Assembly (NCBI GenBank): GCA_035771165.1
Contig: JAWNZC010000348.1
Location: 4,362,501-4,426,500, forward strand
From: Paragorgia papillata
Lineage: Eukaryota > Cnidaria > Anthozoa > Scleralcyonacea > Coralliidae
Reading direction: 5' to 3'
Length of the DNA: 64,000 nucleotides
The notes beneath the pieces were generated by a model. It saw only the letters and a program-made list of their open reading frames with translations, had not been told where the DNA came from and ran no database searches. Below are positions 63,323-64,000 of this stretch, in pieces. The translations under genes were made by a program, and so were the position numbers. Position 1 is the stretch's first letter; every line of letters starts with the position of its first letter.

Positions 63323-64000
63323 GTGTGTTATTGTTTTACAGTACATATATAATGTAAAGGAATCAAATTTAGGATCAGCATTTACTACTTTAGGCCAACT
63401 CTCTGTCAGTTATTGATATACAGTAGACCAATATAGGTGACCTGCAGTGGTACAGGTCTTTTGTACACGACACAAAATGTCTTGAAAAGTACAAAACAAT
63501 GTTCTACCGTCACAACTGGATACAATTTTGATGTAAGTAAACACTCACATTTTTCAAAAAGTGTCTCAGATAACGATAAAATGCAAAAGCACAAAGTCCG
63601 CGATTTGGACAAAATCTTTTATAAAAATGCGATAAAATGATACGATAAATAGTGTTGTCAGAATGGAAAAAGTGCCATTTCGAGACCCAAATTTTAAAGA
63701 ATCTTTGGCAGGGCACTCTCTCGGATCATCCGAGAAATGCAGACCAAAATTTCTCATCACCAAAGGACCTCTGCAGTCGTTAGTCCTTGTGCATTTGTAT
63801 GACACGATTCTTGTCTACGATTATCATTTTGACGCATGTGATCCACTGCCAAACCTGTAGAATACGTTTTTCAACATTCGCTATCAAATCAAAAACAAGA
63901 ATTCCGTTAAGGTGAAGTAATACGAGCAATTGCTGCAACATTGTTGCGTTGCAAGTTGAAAAACGTTGTTGCACGTATTACCACCCACCTTAAATATTGT
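63323..64000. other. KIF2 intron 6, runs off the window
   Basis: No exon recognised. Several overlapping short open frames on both strands at 63,400-63,975 have no recognisable content. Confidence 0.5.
63909..63994. mobile_element. 86-bp MITE, TTAAGGTG family (relative of 46367-46479)
   Basis: Ends TTAAGGTGAAGTAATACGAG and the inverse CGTATTACCACCCACCTTAA, with GCAACATTGTTGCG in the centre. Confidence 0.7.

Overview
The window looks like nuclear DNA of an invertebrate animal, most likely a cnidarian and perhaps an anthozoan. All genes are split by GT-AG introns, the DNA is AT-rich, palindromic MITE-like elements are everywhere, and there are LINE and SINE remnants. The species guess is an inference; the gene calls come from reading exons by hand, checking splice phase, and comparing with families I know.

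Layout. (1) 311-3645, minus: BLOC1S1, five phase-consistent exons; the last few codons are not firmly placed. (2) 4697-6021: a 1.3 kb element with 121-bp terminal inverted repeats and a RecQ-like helicase fragment. (3) 7046-29207, minus: three tandem paralogues (A, B, C) of a six-exon gene for a secreted protein of about 232 residues: signal peptide, 13 Gly-X-Y triplets, a Cys-Ser-Cys knot, then a discoidin-type (F5/8 type C) domain. Gene B is a hybrid, 5' part from A and 3' part from C, with the junction inside the discoidin exon. (4) 30588-52943, plus: a complete 14-exon GPR155/LYCHOS gene (821 codons), with large introns filled with MITEs, satellites, a LINE remnant and a 5S-derived SINE. 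(5) 56001-63322, plus: the first six coding exons of a kinesin-13 (KIF2) gene that runs off the right edge; its fourth intron carries a LINE fragment, GTACT-type satellites and nested insertions.

How the genes relate. BLOC1S1 (BLOC-1/BORC), LYCHOS (lysosomal cholesterol sensing to mTORC1) and KIF2 (a kinesin reported in lysosome positioning) all touch lysosome biology; this may be chance. The A-C array is the most unusual coding content: its layout recalls collectins and ficolins, but with a discoidin fold as the presumed recognition head. Most non-coding DNA is built of inverted repeats, several with clear target-site duplications (TTAA, or 9-10 bp).
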